A DNA stretch of 43,575 nucleotides from assembly GCA_007693835.1 (NCBI GenBank), contig RECW01000068.1, forward strand, positions 1 through 43,575, written 5' to 3'. Every line of letters starts with the position of its first letter. Positions within the stretch are counted from its first letter, which is position 1. The notes under the pieces were generated by a model. That model searched no databases, was not told the DNA's origin, and saw nothing but the letters and a program-made list of their open reading frames with translations. The stretch comes from Paracoccaceae bacterium. Lineage in GTDB: Bacteria > Pseudomonadota > Alphaproteobacteria > Rhodobacterales > Rhodobacteraceae. The position numbers and the translations under genes were made by a program. Shown here one piece after another: positions 7,908-16,079 of this stretch.

Positions 7908-10261
7908 CGCCGACCCCGCAGGTAATAGGCGGTGAGTTCACCCACGCCGTCGGCGTAGAACGCCCCGCGCGGCTGGAACGCGAAGCGCCCGACGAGCGCG
8001 GCATGGGCGACGTCGCCGGTCTGCACGGCGCCGAGCGGCGCGGTCTCCGCCAGAAGCCCGGAGACCGTGGGGGTCTCGCCCCAGAGCGCGAGGCCGCCCT
8101 CGCCGAGCGCCGCGCCCATCGCCGGCCCCGCCTCCAGCCCGAACCGCGCGATGCGCGCCCCGCGCCGTCCGGCGGCGAGGCGCGCGAAGTCCTCCTGAAG
8201 GCCGAGCGCCATGGCGGCCATCGCGGCCGCCGGCTCGGCCGGGTCGTCCGCGTCGAAGCCCGTCGCCGCGACGGCGCGGTCGCCGAGCAGCTTGAGGTAT
8301 GGCGCGCCCGCCGCTGCGGCCCGCGCGCGGAGCGCGTCGGCGAGGGCTGCGAACAGGGGGGCTGCCGACCGGCCGGCCTCGTGATCGGCGGCCGGCGTCG
8401 CGAGGGCGAAGGCGTCGGGGAAGACCACCGTCAGCACGGCGACATGCGGGAACAGGGCGGCGTCGAGCCCCGCCGGCGACAGACCCGACCGCGCGGCTGC
8501 GGCCGACAACGCCTCGGTCCGCTCCGCGACCAGCGCGGCGGCGGTCTGCGAAAGCGGCGGCAGCGACAGGCGTCGCCCGCCCGGCGCAGGCCGCTCCGCA
8601 GGCGCCGCCCCGCCTTCGGCGGCTGCGGTCGACGCGGCCTCGGCCGGCTCCGCGAGCCACGCGGCGGCGATGGCCCCGGCGACGCGGGCGAGGGCGAGCG
8701 CGTCGCCGGCCGCTTCGCCGAACGCGCCCGGGTCCTCCAGCAGCACGGCCCCGAGCAGCACGCCGTCGCGCGCGATCGGCGCGGCGATCAGCGTTTCGCA
8801 GGCCTCGGCGCAGGCGCCGGCGGCGACATGCGCAGGCTCCGGCGCGCCGCGCCACGCCTCGCCGTCGCGCAGCGCCGCGCGGAGCGCGCCGGCGGTCGCG
8901 GCGGGAAGGCGCGCGGGGTCGAGGGCGACATGGGCCTCGGCGTCCCAGCCCGCGACGCGCGCGACGGACGCGCCGTCGGCCTCCGCCCGCCAGAACGCCG
9001 CCCGCCGGTCGCCGGCGCCGGCGGCGAGCAGGCGCGCGCTCTCCTCGGCGCGTTCGGCCGGCCGTCGGCCGGGGGCTGCGGCGACTTCCGCGATCCGCGC
9101 GGCGACCGCCGCCTGCGCGTCGACCAGCGCGGCCTTCTCGGCGAGCTTTCGCGCGCGCCGGTCCGCCACCGCCGACTGGCGCGCCAGAAGGCCGGCGAGC
9201 AGCAGCGCGAGGCCGGTCACGGCCACCGAGACGATCAGGCTGTCGCGGTTGCTCTGCTGCACGAAGCGCGCGAACTCGGTCTCGGGTATCGCGACGAGCA
9301 GCCACCACGGCGCGCCGCCGAGCAGGCCGACGCGCGAGAAGGCGGCCAGATACCAGCTGTCGGCCACGCGCACGATGCCGCTGAAGTCGCGCGATATGCG
9401 GAAGCGGTCGCGCATCTGCGCGAGCAGCGGGTCGTCGATCTCTGTGGCGCCTGGCGCCACGCCGAGCTCCGCCGGCGCGACCAGCACGGCGCCGGCGTCG
9501 TCGACGATCACGGCCCGCCCGGTGTCGCCGAAGCCTATCCCGCCGAGCTGGCGGCTGAGGTCGTCGAGACGGATGTCGACGCCGGTCACGATGTCGGGCG
9601 CGTGCTCGCGCGCCACGGCGTAAGCCGCGGTGACGCCGGGGCGGCCGTCGGTGAAGAAGGTGTAGACGTCCGTCCATGTCGGGCCGTCGGCGGCTTCGGC
9701 CTCGGCGAACCACGCCCGCGTGCGGGGGTCGAAGCCGTTTTCCTCTCCGTTTTCCGCTGCGTCGCGGCTCTCCAGCGTGCGGCCGTCGGCGTCGAGGGTC
9801 TCCTCGATGATGCGCCGCCCGTCGACGCCGAGGGCGATCGCGCGCCGGCCGAAGGCGCCCTCGGGCGTCCGGAAGGTCATCAGGAAGCGCCCGTCCGCGT
9901 CGGCGCCGAAAATGGCCGCGAACTGCGGGTTGGCGCTCAGCATCTCGAAGGCGAGGCGGCGCGAGGCGGCGGCGCGGAGATAGGCCGCCTCGTCGGGTTC
10001 GGAGGCGACGGCGTTCTGGCCGATGGCGACCGCGTAGAGCCGCACCGCCGTCTCGGCGGGCGTCAGGAAGTCGCGCACCTCGCGCGCGACCACCGCGTCC
10101 ACGGCCTCGACATAGCGCTCGGCGAGGGCGAGGGCGCCGGCGCGGTTGGTGCGGTGGTTGAGCACGCCCATGGCCACCAGCCCGCCGGCGATGGCGAGGG
10201 CGAGCACCAGCGGCCCGCCGAGGCGGGCGAAGCGGCCGCGGTCGGGCGCCGGCGCCGCCAC
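7904..10261 (-). CDS. dCache-GAF-like membrane sensor with degenerate class III cyclase domain
   Basis: A 785-residue protein. A first membrane segment (about 15-34) is followed by a periplasmic double-Cache domain (about 40-335, with RAWFAEAEAADGPTWTDVYTF) and a second membrane segment (about 341-360). Then come a short coiled coil, a GAF-like region (about 400-535), a Pro/Ala linker and a class III nucleotidyl cyclase homology domain (about 605-783). In that last domain the metal Asp residues (D616 in VVFPD, D661 in KLLGD) and K657 are kept. The adenine-selecting Asp is Ala725, and the catalytic Asn and Arg are Thr732 and Leu736 (WGETPTVSGLL). Synthesis of cAMP is therefore unlikely by family rules. 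The GTG start lies 7 bases after the RAM gene stop, with GAGGGG upstream. Confidence 0.82.
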   Translation of the reverse strand: MAAPAPDRGRFARLGGPLVLALAIAGGLVAMGVLNHRTNRAGALALAERYVEAVDAVVAREVRDFLTPAETAVRLYAVAIGQNAVASEPDEAAYLRAAASRRLAFEMLSANPQFAAIFGADADGRFLMTFRTPEGAFGRRAIALGVDGRRIIEETLDADGRTLESRDAAENGEENGFDPRTRAWFAEAEAADGPTWTDVYTFFTDGRPGVTAAYAVAREHAPDIVTGVDIRLDDLSRQLGGIGFGDTGRAVIVDDAGAVLVAPAELGVAPGATEIDDPLLAQMRDRFRISRDFSGIVRVADSWYLAAFSRVGLLGGAPWWLLVAIPETEFARFVQQSNRDSLIVSVAVTGLALLLAGLLARQSAVADRRARKLAEKAALVDAQAAVAARIAEVAAAPGRRPAERAEESARLLAAGAGDRRAAFWRAEADGASVARVAGWDAEAHVALDPARLPAATAGALRAALRDGEAWRGAPEPAHVAAGACAEACETLIAAPIARDGVLLGAVLLEDPGAFGEAAGDALALARVAGAIAAAWLAEPAEAASTAAAEGGAAPAERPAPGGRRLSLPPLSQTAAALVAERTEALSAAAARSGLSPAGLDAALFPHVAVLTVVFPDAFALATPAADHEAGRSAAPLFAALADALRARAAAAGAPYLKLLGDRAVAATGFDADDPAEPAAAMAAMALGLQEDFARLAAGRRGARIARFGLEAGPAMGAALGEGGLALWGETPTVSGLLAETAPLGAVQTGDVAHAALVGRFAFQPRGAFYADGVGELTAYYLRGRR

Positions 10262-10268
10262 GCGCCCC

Positions 10269-10505
10269 TCAGAAGGCCTTGAAGGTCAGAGTCGTCACCG
10301 TGCGCCGGACGCCGGGGATGTCGTGCAGGTTCTGCGCGACGAAGTGGCCGATGTCCTGCTCGCGGTCGAGGTAGAACTTGGCCAGCAGGTCGTACTCGCC
10401 GGAGATCGAGTAGATCTCGGACGCGATCTCCCGGTCGGCGATGGCGGCGGCGACCGGGTAGGTCTGGCCCAGTTCGCACATGATGTGGACGAAGAAGCAC
10501 TGCAT
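10269..10505 (-). CDS. Stand-alone Lrp/AsnC ligand-binding (RAM) domain protein
   Basis: A 78-residue protein consisting only of the RAM domain of Lrp/AsnC regulators, without a helix-turn-helix. It begins MQCFFVHIMCELG, then has SISGEYDLLAKFYL and ends HDIPGVRRTVTTLTFKAF, the normal pattern for the ligand-binding half of the family. RAM domains assemble into octamers or similar rings and bind amino acids at subunit interfaces. Stand-alone versions are known, but their targets are mostly unclear. The ATG at 10505 shares a base with the hydrolase stop (TGATG), and the sensor gene follows after 7 bases, so it belongs to the operon. A role as an amino-acid-responsive partner is inference. Confidence 0.88.
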   Translation of the reverse strand: MQCFFVHIMCELGQTYPVAAAIADREIASEIYSISGEYDLLAKFYLDREQDIGHFVAQNLHDIPGVRRTVTTLTFKAF

Positions 10506-11377
10506 CAGCGGTCTCCCGGAAAGCGCCCGACAAGGCGCGACACGAGCGCCGAACCCGGATCGGCCAGCGCGTCGACGACGTCGAAGTGATGTCGGCCCAC
10601 GGCCTCGACGGCGGCGACCGGCAGGCCGAGGCCCGTCCATGCGGCGGCGAGCAGCGCGGTCTGGCGCCGGAACGCGGGCAGCTCCGCCGCGCCGACCCAC
10701 GCGGCGACGCGCGGCGCGGCGACGGGCGCCAGCAGCGCCGGGCTCTCGGCGGCGGCCTCGGTCGCGTCGAGGCGCAGCGTGTCGTTCATCGACGTGCGCC
10801 GCAGCGGCCGCAGGTCGTGCACGCCGCTGATCGAGACCACCGAGACGACGCGCGCGAGGGCGTCGGGGGCGAGCGGCGAGCCCTCGGCGATCAGCCGCGT
10901 CACGAGTTGACCGCCCGCCGAATGTCCAACGAGCGCGATCGGCCCTGCGATCCGCGCCGCGGCGGTCTCCACCGCGCGGGCGACGCTGCGGGCGATGGCG
11001 GCGATGCGCGCCTCGGGGCAGAGCGGATAGCTCGGGACGGCGACGGCCCAGCCGCGGCCGAGCGGGCCTGCGGCGAGCCAGCTCGACGCGCTCTTGTCGA
11101 ACGCCTTCCAGTAGCCGCCGTGGACGAAGACCGCGAGGCCCTGCGGCGCGCCCTCGGGCAGGAACAGGTCGAGCCGTTCGCGGGGATGGGCGCCGCAGGG
11201 GACGTCGATGTCGCCGCGCGCCGTCTCGCGGAACGCGGCCGAGCGCGCCGCCCACGCCGCGAAGATCGCCGGCGCGTCGGGGACGGCGGCGCTGTTGGCG
11301 TAGGCGCGGTCCCAGGCGGCGACCGGCGCGTCGGCCGCGGGGACGTCGGGCGGGCGCGTGTCGGGCGGCGCGATCAT
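10505..11377 (-). CDS. Alpha/beta hydrolase, kynurenine formamidase-like
   Basis: A 290-residue alpha/beta hydrolase of the esterase/arylformamidase type. It has HGGYW (oxyanion hole, about residue 113), the nucleophile elbow GHSAGG, an acidic position in VGAAELPAFRRQ, and a probable catalytic His in GRHHFDVVDAL. HGGYW and the HFDVV ending are typical of bacterial N-formylkynurenine hydrolase-like (KynB-analogue, BD-FAE) proteins. No other tryptophan catabolism gene is next to it, so the substrate is uncertain. No signal peptide. It is the promoter-proximal gene of the seven-gene operon. Its start at 11377 has no strong ribosome binding site, so this start is less certain than the others. Confidence 0.82.
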   Translation of the reverse strand: MIAPPDTRPPDVPAADAPVAAWDRAYANSAAVPDAPAIFAAWAARSAAFRETARGDIDVPCGAHPRERLDLFLPEGAPQGLAVFVHGGYWKAFDKSASSWLAAGPLGRGWAVAVPSYPLCPEARIAAIARSVARAVETAAARIAGPIALVGHSAGGQLVTRLIAEGSPLAPDALARVVSVVSISGVHDLRPLRRTSMNDTLRLDATEAAAESPALLAPVAAPRVAAWVGAAELPAFRRQTALLAAAWTGLGLPVAAVEAVGRHHFDVVDALADPGSALVSRLVGRFPGDR

Positions 11378-11494
11378 GGACCCATGATGCGTCGGGCGGC
11401 GGCGCGGGGAAAGCGTCTTGCGGCGGGCGCCGCGCCAAAATAGCGTCGCGCCGCCGTAACAGCGCGTCGGGCCGCGCCGAGGGGAGGGACAGGG
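11378..11494 (+). promoter_or_regulatory. Divergent intergenic region, hydrolase/MCE operon and liv operon
   Basis: The 117-base gap must hold promoters for the minus-strand MCE operon and the plus-strand ABC importer. I see only weak -35/-10-like hexamers (TTGCGG at 11418 and TAGCGT at 11441, spaced 17) and no convincing operator. The liv side ends in a strong ribosome binding site, GAGGGGAGGGACAGGG, before the ATG at 11495. Confidence 0.3.
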
Positions 11495-12643
11495 ATGAAA
11501 CACGCCAAGGCGCTGGCGCTCGCCGCAGCGATGGGCTTCACGGGCATGGCCGCGCAGGCCGAGACGCTCACCGTCGGGATGATGCTGACGCTCTCCGGCC
11601 CGCCCGCCGCGCTCGGCCAGCACATCCGCGACGGTTTCCTGCTGGCGCTGGAGGAGAAGGGCGGCGCGCTCGGCGGCATGGACGTCGAGCTGATCGTGGT
11701 CGACGACGAGCTTCAGCCCGACCTCGCCGTGACCCGCGCCCGCGCCCTGCTGGAGCGCGACGGGGCCGACATCGTGATCGGCACCGTGTTCTCCAACGTG
11801 ATGATGGCGGTGTTCCGGCCGGTGATCGAGGCCGGCGTGGTGCTGGTGAGCCCCAACGCGGGCCCGGCGCCGCTCGCGGGGCGCGGCTGCCACGCCAACT
11901 ACTTCAACACCGCCTGGCAGAACGACAACAACCACGAGGTTCTGGGCCAGCACGCGACGGACGAAGGCTACGAGCGCCTCGTCCTGATCGCGCCGAACTA
12001 TCAGGCCGGCCGCGACGCGATGGAGGGGGTGAAGCGCTTCTATCGGGGCGAGGTGGTGGACGAGATCTTCACCCAGCTCGGCCAGCTCGACTTCTCCGCC
12101 GAACTCGCGCGCGTCGCCTCCCTGCGGCCCGACGCGGTCTACGCCTTCATGCCGGGCGGCATGGGGGTGAACCTCGTGCGCCAGTTCGCGCAGGCGGGCC
12201 TGACGATGCCGTTCCTCTCCGCCTTCACCGTCGACGAGACCACGCTGCCCGCCACGCAGGCCGACGCCGTGGGGATGTTCGCGGGCGCCCAGTGGGCGCG
12301 CAACCTCGACAACGAGACCAACGCCGCCTTCGTGCCCGCCTTCGAGGCGAAGTTCGGCTACGCGCCGTCGCTCTACGCGAGCCAGGGCTACGACACCGCG
12401 CTGATCCTCGACGCAGCCCTCGCCGTCGCGGGGACGGCCGAGGCCGAGGCGCTGTCGGCGGCGCTGAAGGCGGTCGAGATGGAGACGACGCGCGGCGCCT
12501 TCCGCTTCGGGCCGAACAACTTTCCGGTGCAGGACTATTTCCTCGTGCAGGCGGTCGAGCGCGACGGCCGCTTCGTGACCGAAGCCGTCGCGACCGTGTT
12601 CGAAAACCACTCGGACGCCTACGCGGCCGACTGCAGGATGTGA
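11495..12643 (+). CDS. Branched-chain amino acid-type ABC substrate-binding protein
   Basis: A 382-residue periplasmic binding protein of the LivK/HAAT type. A Sec signal peptide (about residues 1-22, ending MAAQA) is followed by TLTVGMMLTLSGPPAALGQHIRDGF, the usual N-terminus, then a type I periplasmic fold with HANYFNTAWQND and ASQGYDTALILDAAL. It is the first gene of a five-gene importer operon. The family binds leucine-type amino acids, amides, aromatic acids or other small organics, and the sequence does not say which. The following glutaryl-CoA dehydrogenase gene hints at a substrate degraded through glutaryl-CoA, which is only a contextual suggestion. Confidence 0.88.
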   Translation: MKHAKALALAAAMGFTGMAAQAETLTVGMMLTLSGPPAALGQHIRDGFLLALEEKGGALGGMDVELIVVDDELQPDLAVTRARALLERDGADIVIGTVFSNVMMAVFRPVIEAGVVLVSPNAGPAPLAGRGCHANYFNTAWQNDNNHEVLGQHATDEGYERLVLIAPNYQAGRDAMEGVKRFYRGEVVDEIFTQLGQLDFSAELARVASLRPDAVYAFMPGGMGVNLVRQFAQAGLTMPFLSAFTVDETTLPATQADAVGMFAGAQWARNLDNETNAAFVPAFEAKFGYAPSLYASQGYDTALILDAALAVAGTAEAEALSAALKAVEMETTRGAFRFGPNNFPVQDYFLVQAVERDGRFVTEAVATVFENHSDAYAADCRM

Positions 12644-12649
12644 GGCGCG

Positions 12650-12672
12650 CGGCGCTCCGCAGCGGAGCGCCG
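12650..12672 (+). promoter_or_regulatory. Perfect 9-bp hairpin between binding protein and permease genes
   Basis: CGGCGCTCC at 12650-12658 pairs perfectly with GGAGCGCCG at 12664-12672 around a 5-base loop. It starts seven bases after the binding protein stop, and there is no U tract. Such stems after binding-protein genes commonly protect the upstream mRNA from 3' exonucleases and so raise binding protein levels over permease. That role is inferred here. Confidence 0.5.
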
Positions 12673-12690
12673 CCGCGGCGGGGTTGGGCG

Positions 12691-13614
12691 ATGTCGGCGA
12701 CGCTTCTTGCGGTGCAGGCGCTGAACGGGCTGCAGCTCGGGCTGGTGCTGTTCCTGATCGCCGCCGGGCTGACGCTGGTGTTCGGGGTGATGGACTTCAT
12801 CAACCTCGCCCACGGCGTGCAGTACATGGTCGGCGCCTACCTCGCGGTGGTGTTCTACGGGCTGACGGCGCACTTCGGGCTGGCGCTGCTGCTGGCGCTC
12901 GTCGCCGCCCTGGTCTTCGGGCTGGCGATGGAGGCGCTGGTCTACCGCCACCTCTACGGGCGCAGCCACCTCGACCAGGTGCTGGCCACCTTCGGGATCA
13001 TCCTGATCCTGACCGAAGGCGCCAAGGCCGTGTTCGGCCCGGCGCCCCTGTCCCTGCCGCGACCCGAGGCGCTGTCGGGCGCGATCCCGCTGATGGACGG
13101 GTTCGGTTATCCGGTCTGGCGGCTGGTCATCATCGGGGCGGGGCTCGGGGTCGCGGCGCTGCTCTACGGTCTCGTCCAGCACACGCGGATGGGCATGCAG
13201 GTGCGCGCCGGCGCGACGGACGCGGAGATGATCGGCGCGCTCGGCGTCGACATCCGGCGGCTGTTCATGGGCGTCTTCGGCTTCGGGGCGATGCTCGCGG
13301 GCTTCGCGGGCGTGATGGCGGCGCCGGTCTTCGCCGTCGAGCCGACCATGGGCGACGGGCTGCTGATCATGGCCTTCGTGGTCATCGTGATCGGGGGGAT
13401 CGGCTCGATCCGCGGCGCGTTCCTCGCGGCGGTGATCGTCGGGCTGGTCGACACGCTCGGGCGCAGCTTCTCGACCGACGTGGCGCGCATGTTCCTCGCG
13501 CCCGCGGCGGCGAACGACGTCGGGCCGGCGGTCGCCTCCATGCTGGTCTACGTGCTGATGGCGGGCGTGCTGTTCTGGCGCCCGCAGGGCCTGTTTCCGG
13601 CGCGGGCGGGATGA
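12691..13614 (+). CDS. Branched-chain amino acid-type ABC permease, LivH family
   Basis: A 307-residue inner-membrane permease with about eight hydrophobic segments. It has the LivH landmarks: NGLQLGLVLFLIAAGLTLVFGVMDFINLAHG near the start and the cytoplasmic loop TRMGMQVRAGATDAEMIGALGVDI before the last segments, which contacts the ATPases. The motif ending GGIGSIRGAFLAA is also typical. The stop overlaps the LivM-like start (ATGA), so the two permeases are coupled. Together with LivM it forms the translocation pathway. Confidence 0.9.
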   Translation: MSATLLAVQALNGLQLGLVLFLIAAGLTLVFGVMDFINLAHGVQYMVGAYLAVVFYGLTAHFGLALLLALVAALVFGLAMEALVYRHLYGRSHLDQVLATFGIILILTEGAKAVFGPAPLSLPRPEALSGAIPLMDGFGYPVWRLVIIGAGLGVAALLYGLVQHTRMGMQVRAGATDAEMIGALGVDIRRLFMGVFGFGAMLAGFAGVMAAPVFAVEPTMGDGLLIMAFVVIVIGGIGSIRGAFLAAVIVGLVDTLGRSFSTDVARMFLAPAAANDVGPAVASMLVYVLMAGVLFWRPQGLFPARAG

Positions 13615-14579
13615 CGCTCGCCGCCGAGACGCCCGCGCCGGCGCGCGCCGCGCCGCCGCTCGGGGCCGTCGCCGTGGTTGCGGCGCTGGCGCTGGCGCCG
13701 TTGGCCTTCGACGCGGCCGGCGCAGGGTTCTGGATCGTCGTGCTGTCGCGCGGGCTGGTCTACGCGGTGGCCGCGATGGCGCTGCAGCTCGTGCTCGGCC
13801 GCGGCGGGCTGGTCTGCTTCGGCTTCGCGGCGTTCCTCGTCATCGGGGCCTACGCGGTCGGCATCCCTTATCACCACCGGGTCGAGGAGGGGCTCGTGGT
13901 TTTGCCCCTCGCGATGGCGGCGGCCGCGCTGTTCGCGCTGGCGACGGGGGCCATCGCGCTGCGCACGCGCGGCGTCTACTTCATCATGATCACGCTGGCC
14001 TTCGGCCAGATGGTCTACTACGCGCTCACCGCCCTCTCGACCTACGGCGGCGACGACGGGATGACGCTGTGGGGCCGCTCGCAGGTGGCGGGGTTCGACC
14101 TGTTCCGCGACCGGCGCGCCTTCTACTGGCTCTGCCTCGGCGCCGCGGCGGGGACCTGGGCGCTGGTGCGCGCCGTGTCGCGCTCGCACTTCGGCCGGGT
14201 GCTGGAGGGGGCGCGGCAGAACGAGGCCCGCATGGCGGCGCTCGGCTTCGACGTGTTCCGCGTGCGGCTGATCGCCTACGCGCTGTCGGGGGCGCTCGGC
14301 GGGCTGGCGGGGGCGCTGCTCGCGAACCATGCGGAGTTCGTCAGCCCCGCCTACGGGTCGTGGCACGTTTCGGGCGAGCTGATCGTCATGGTGGTGCTGG
14401 GGGGCTTCGCCAGCGTAACCGGCGCAGGCTTCGGCGCCATCCTGCTCGCGGTGCTGGAGGAGGTGCTGTCGAGGCTGACGTCGCACTGGAAGATCCTGCT
14501 CGGCCTCGGCGTCGTCGGCGTGGCGCTGCTGGCGCGGGACGGGCTGGCGGGGGCGCTCGCGCGCTGGCGCGGGCGATGA
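13611..14579 (+). CDS. Branched-chain amino acid-type ABC permease, LivM family
   Basis: A 322-residue membrane protein, second permease of the importer. It carries SRGLVYAVAAMALQLVLGRGGLVCFGFAAF near the N-terminus, GVYFIMITLAFGQMVYY in the middle, and the ATPase-contact loop GRVLEGARQNEARMAALGFDVFRVRL, all LivM features. The start at 13611 overlaps the LivH-like stop, and its own stop overlaps the LivG-like start. Slightly short compared with E. coli LivM, which has an N-terminal extension; normal for the wider family. Confidence 0.9.
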   Translation: MTLAAETPAPARAAPPLGAVAVVAALALAPLAFDAAGAGFWIVVLSRGLVYAVAAMALQLVLGRGGLVCFGFAAFLVIGAYAVGIPYHHRVEEGLVVLPLAMAAAALFALATGAIALRTRGVYFIMITLAFGQMVYYALTALSTYGGDDGMTLWGRSQVAGFDLFRDRRAFYWLCLGAAAGTWALVRAVSRSHFGRVLEGARQNEARMAALGFDVFRVRLIAYALSGALGGLAGALLANHAEFVSPAYGSWHVSGELIVMVVLGGFASVTGAGFGAILLAVLEEVLSRLTSHWKILLGLGVVGVALLARDGLAGALARWRGR

Positions 14580-15322
14580 GCGTGCTGGCCATCGAGGGGC
14601 TGACGAAGCGCTTCGGCGCGCTGGTCGTGACCGACGGCGTCAGCCTGACGGTCGAGCCCGGCGAGGTTCATGCGCTGATCGGGCCGAACGGCGCCGGCAA
14701 GACCACGCTGATCAAGCAGATCGCCGGGGCGGTGGCCCCCGACGCGGGCAGGGTGCGCCTTGACGGAGAGGACGTCACGGCGCTGCCCGAGCACGCCCGC
14801 GCCGCCCGCGGCCTCGCGCGGACGTTCCAGATCACCGCCGTCTTCCCCCAGTTCACCGCGCGGGAGAACGTGGCGCTGGCGGCGCAGGCCAAGGCCCCGC
14901 GGCGGCTGTGGCCGTTCTCGGTCGCGGCGCGCGACGCGGGGCTGAACGCGGCCGCCGACGCCGCGCTGGAGACGGTGGGTCTCGCCGGCCGCGCAGGAGA
15001 GCTGGCGGGCCGTCTCGCCCACGGCGAGCAGCGGGGCCTTGAGGTCGCCATGGCGCTCGTCCAGCGCCCGCGCCTGCTGCTGCTCGACGAACCGATGGCG
15101 GGGGCGGGGCGCGACGAGACCGACCGGCTGATCGCCACCCTCGCGCGGCTGAAGGGCCGCGTGCCGATGCTGCTGATCGAGCACGACATGGGCGCGGTGT
15201 TCGCGCTCGCCGACCGGGTGTCGGTGCTGGTGGCGGGCCGCATCGTCGCGACCGGCGCGCCCGAGGCGATCCGCGCCGACCCGGCCGTGCGCGCCGCCTA
15301 TCTCGGGACCGAGGCCGCCTGA
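14576..15322 (+). CDS. ABC ATPase, LivG family
   Basis: A 248-residue ATPase of the importer, here with all motifs intact, unlike the degenerate ATPase homologue of the MCE operon. Walker A is GPNGAGKTT (about 38-46). The signature is LAHGEQ, the LivG variant of LSGGQ. Walker B is LLLLDEPMAG and the H-loop is IEHDM. The ARTFQ Q-loop is present. The ATG at 14576 overlaps the LivM-like stop. It pairs with the LivF-like protein as a heterodimer that couples ATP hydrolysis to import. Confidence 0.93.
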   Translation: MSVLAIEGLTKRFGALVVTDGVSLTVEPGEVHALIGPNGAGKTTLIKQIAGAVAPDAGRVRLDGEDVTALPEHARAARGLARTFQITAVFPQFTARENVALAAQAKAPRRLWPFSVAARDAGLNAAADAALETVGLAGRAGELAGRLAHGEQRGLEVAMALVQRPRLLLLDEPMAGAGRDETDRLIATLARLKGRVPMLLIEHDMGAVFALADRVSVLVAGRIVATGAPEAIRADPAVRAAYLGTEAA

Positions 15323-16011
15323 TGCTGCTGGCGGTGGAGGGGCTCTGCGCCGGCTACGGCGAGGCGCGCGTGGTCGACGGGCTCGACCTCGCCATCGCGG
15401 AGGGCGCCGCGCTCTCGCTGATGGGGCGCAACGGCATGGGCAAGACCACGACCATCGGCGCCATCATGGGGATGGTGCGGCGGATGGGCGGGCGCGTTCG
15501 GCTGGCCGGGCGCGACGTCTCGGCGATGCCCGCCCACCGCATCGCGCGGCTCGGCGTCGGGCTGGTGCCGGAGGGCCGGCGGGTCTTCACCGGGCTGACG
15601 GTGGAGGAGAACCTCCTCGCCTCGGCGCGCAAGGGGCCGTGGACGCCGGGGCGCGTCTTCGCCCTGTTTCCGCGGCTCGCCGAGCGGCGGCGCAACATGG
15701 GCGGGCAGCTTTCGGGCGGCGAGCAGCAGATGCTCGCCATCGGCCGGGCGCTGGCGACCAACCCGCGCCTCCTGATCCTCGACGAGGCGACCGAAGGGCT
15801 GGCGCCGGTGATCTGCGACGAGATCTGGGCGTGCCTGCGCGCCATCAAGGCCGACGGCCAGTCGATCCTGATCGTCGACAAGCACCTCGGCAACCTCGCG
15901 ACGCTGGCCGAAACCCATGTCGTGATCGAGAAGGGCCGCGTCGTCTGGTCGGGCGACGCCGCGGCGCTGGGGCGCGAGCGCGCGACGGTGACGCGCCTGC
16001 TGACGGTGTGA
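15322..16011 (+). CDS. ABC ATPase, LivF family
   Basis: A 229-residue ATPase, partner of the LivG-like protein. Walker A is GRNGMGKTT, the signature LSGGEQQ and Walker B LLILDEATEGLAP. The VPEGRRVFTGLTVEENL stretch is diagnostic for LivF. The H-loop position reads IVDKHL, where LivF proteins usually have VEQN, so the switch His is shifted or replaced as is normal for the family. The start shares one base with the previous stop (TGATG). Last gene of the transporter proper. Confidence 0.92.
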   Translation: MLLAVEGLCAGYGEARVVDGLDLAIAEGAALSLMGRNGMGKTTTIGAIMGMVRRMGGRVRLAGRDVSAMPAHRIARLGVGLVPEGRRVFTGLTVEENLLASARKGPWTPGRVFALFPRLAERRRNMGGQLSGGEQQMLAIGRALATNPRLLILDEATEGLAPVICDEIWACLRAIKADGQSILIVDKHLGNLATLAETHVVIEKGRVVWSGDAAALGRERATVTRLLTV

Positions 16012-16019
16012 GCCGCCCG

Positions 16020-16049
16020 TTGGACCTGCGCCCCGCGCCGCGCTAGAAG
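16020..16049 (+). promoter_or_regulatory. Possible promoter of glutaryl-CoA dehydrogenase gene
   Basis: TTGGAC at 16020-16025 and TAGAAG at 16044-16049 are spaced by 18 bases. This could give the gene a promoter of its own within the 68-base gap after the livF-like gene. The match is moderate, and read-through from the transporter is equally possible. Confidence 0.27.
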
Positions 16050-16079
16050 CAGTCGCGCACATCGCCGGAGGAGACGCCC

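Noticed and set aside
14576-15322. LAHGEQ in the LivG-like ATPase as a degenerate signature
   Set aside because: This is a usual variant in LivG proteins. Walker A, Walker B and the H-loop are intact.
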